Shown piece by piece: positions 63,499 through 64,000 of a DNA stretch of 64,000 nucleotides. The notes under the pieces were generated by a model, which saw only the letters and a program-made list of their open reading frames with translations, did no database searches and was not told the DNA's origin. The stretch comes from Sva-07 sp963752815 (lineage in GTDB: Bacteria; Actinomycetota; Acidimicrobiia; Acidimicrobiales; Ilumatobacteraceae), in assembly GCA_963752815.1 (NCBI GenBank), contig CAVVZI010000015.1:1426001-1490000 (forward strand). Reading direction: 5' to 3'. Position numbers and translations under genes: made by a program. The first letter of the stretch is position 1, and each line of letters begins with the position of its first letter.

Positions 63499-64000
63499 TG
63501 GGCAAGGTCACGCTGCAGACGATCGCTGATCGCGTCGGCGTGAGCCGCATGACCGTGTCGAACGCGTTCTCGCGACCCGACCAGCTGTCCGCCGAGCTGC
63601 GAGGCAAGATCATGGCGGCGGCGGACGAGTTGGGCTACGTCGGCCCCGATCCTGCCGCCCGCGCCCTCGCCACCGGCTCGGCGGGCACCGTCGGCGTCCT
63701 GCTCACCGATTCGTTGAGCTACGCATTCGAGGACGAGTTCGCCGCTCGGTTCCTCGGCGGCATCGCCGAGGAGCTCGCGCCGACGGGCTTGGCGTTGACG
63801 TTGCTGACCTCATCGGGTCCGGCCGGCAGTGTGCAGGCGCGGGACGTGCCGTTGGACGGCGCGCTGATCTACTCGTGCGACGAGACCTCCTCAGCGCTGT
63901 CGTGGCTGAAACGACGGCATCTGCCGCTGGTCCTCGTCGATCAAGAGCCGTCCACGGAGTACAGCAGCGTGAACATCGACGACCGCCAAGGTGCCCAACT
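63498..64000 (+). CDS. LacI-family regulator, 5' part
   Basis: The first 167 residues of a LacI regulator, cut by the window edge. The DNA-binding domain is VTLQTIADRVGVSRMTVSNA followed by FSRPDQLS, with the hinge helix PAARALATGSAG, then the sugar-binding fold beginning TVGVLLTDSLSYAFEDEFAA and reaching LVLVDQEPSTEYSSVNIDD. Lies after the sugar transport operon and may act on it or on genes beyond the edge. Confidence 0.9.
   Translation, partial: MGKVTLQTIADRVGVSRMTVSNAFSRPDQLSAELRGKIMAAADELGYVGPDPAARALATGSAGTVGVLLTDSLSYAFEDEFAARFLGGIAEELAPTGLALTLLTSSGPAGSVQARDVPLDGALIYSCDETSSALSWLKRRHLPLVLVDQEPSTEYSSVNIDDRQGAQ

Noticed and set aside
1..64000. CRISPR arrays, tRNA or rRNA genes, IS elements, prophage
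   Set aside because: I saw no regularly spaced direct repeats, cloverleaf-like sequence, transposase, integrase or phage gene. The repeats present are palindromes, not spaced repeat arrays.

Overview
The window is very GC-rich DNA from an actinobacterium. A member of the class Acidimicrobiia, Ilumatobacter-like, is my best guess, from gene content rather than any alignment. Actinobacterial markers include a WhiB protein beside a PdtaS-type kinase, DUF3107, the SCO1664/DUF3090/MSMEG_4193-phosphatase trio, a class E sortase, a TIGR03086 protein and a BagAB-like pair of ArsA ATPases. A complete System I (Ccm) cytochrome c maturation operon is less usual for actinobacteria and fits a deep branch. 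There are no rRNA or tRNA genes, IS elements, prophage or CRISPR. No gene-free stretch exceeds about 300 bases.

Layout. 1-8.8 kb: 3' end of a secreted M6-like metalloprotease, ABC-F ATPase, PCuAC-like copper lipoprotein, Lhr helicase. 8.8-14.4 kb: VOC protein, carotenoid oxygenase with a TetR regulator, enoyl-CoA hydratase, class E sortase. 14.5-21.3 kb: ccmABCDEFGHI-like operon. 21.4-29.5 kb: SixA phosphatase, molybdopterin protein, family A DNA polymerase, Mrp divergent from a SufR-like regulator, and a coupled GlxA/DJ-1 pair. 29.6-37.7 kb: DUF3107, two ArsA ATPases, PdtaS kinase, WhiB, GDPD, lipid kinase and etfBA. 37.7-41.9 kb: the SCO1664/DUF3090/phosphatase group, UDG and a small lipoprotein. 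42-44.7 kb: FrhB-like iron-sulfur flavoprotein and acyl-CoA dehydrogenase. 44.7-45.9 kb: an AbiEi/DUF559 gene between two matching palindromes. 46-51.8 kb: a four-gene peptide ligase, alpha-E and transglutaminase operon. 51.9-55.2 kb: MFS transporter, AlkA-like glycosylase, Ogt and an unknown gene. 55.3-64 kb: an alpha-glucoside uptake and hydrolysis locus (LacI, GH13, MsmK-type ATPase, binding protein, two permeases, second LacI).

Two properties run through the whole window. First, perfect or near-perfect inverted repeats with recurring arms sit between genes. One family has four copies (arms CGTTTGCGTC) and another has two copies (arms GTTCTCGTGAACTTCTTGCG). They look like a dispersed palindromic element that may also act as a terminator. 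Second, about a dozen otherwise sound genes are broken by one-base frame changes. Nearly all are one extra C or G in a short run, and removing that base restores a normal family protein. This looks much more like sequencing or assembly error than gene decay, so these genes are annotated as single CDSs with the break position given.
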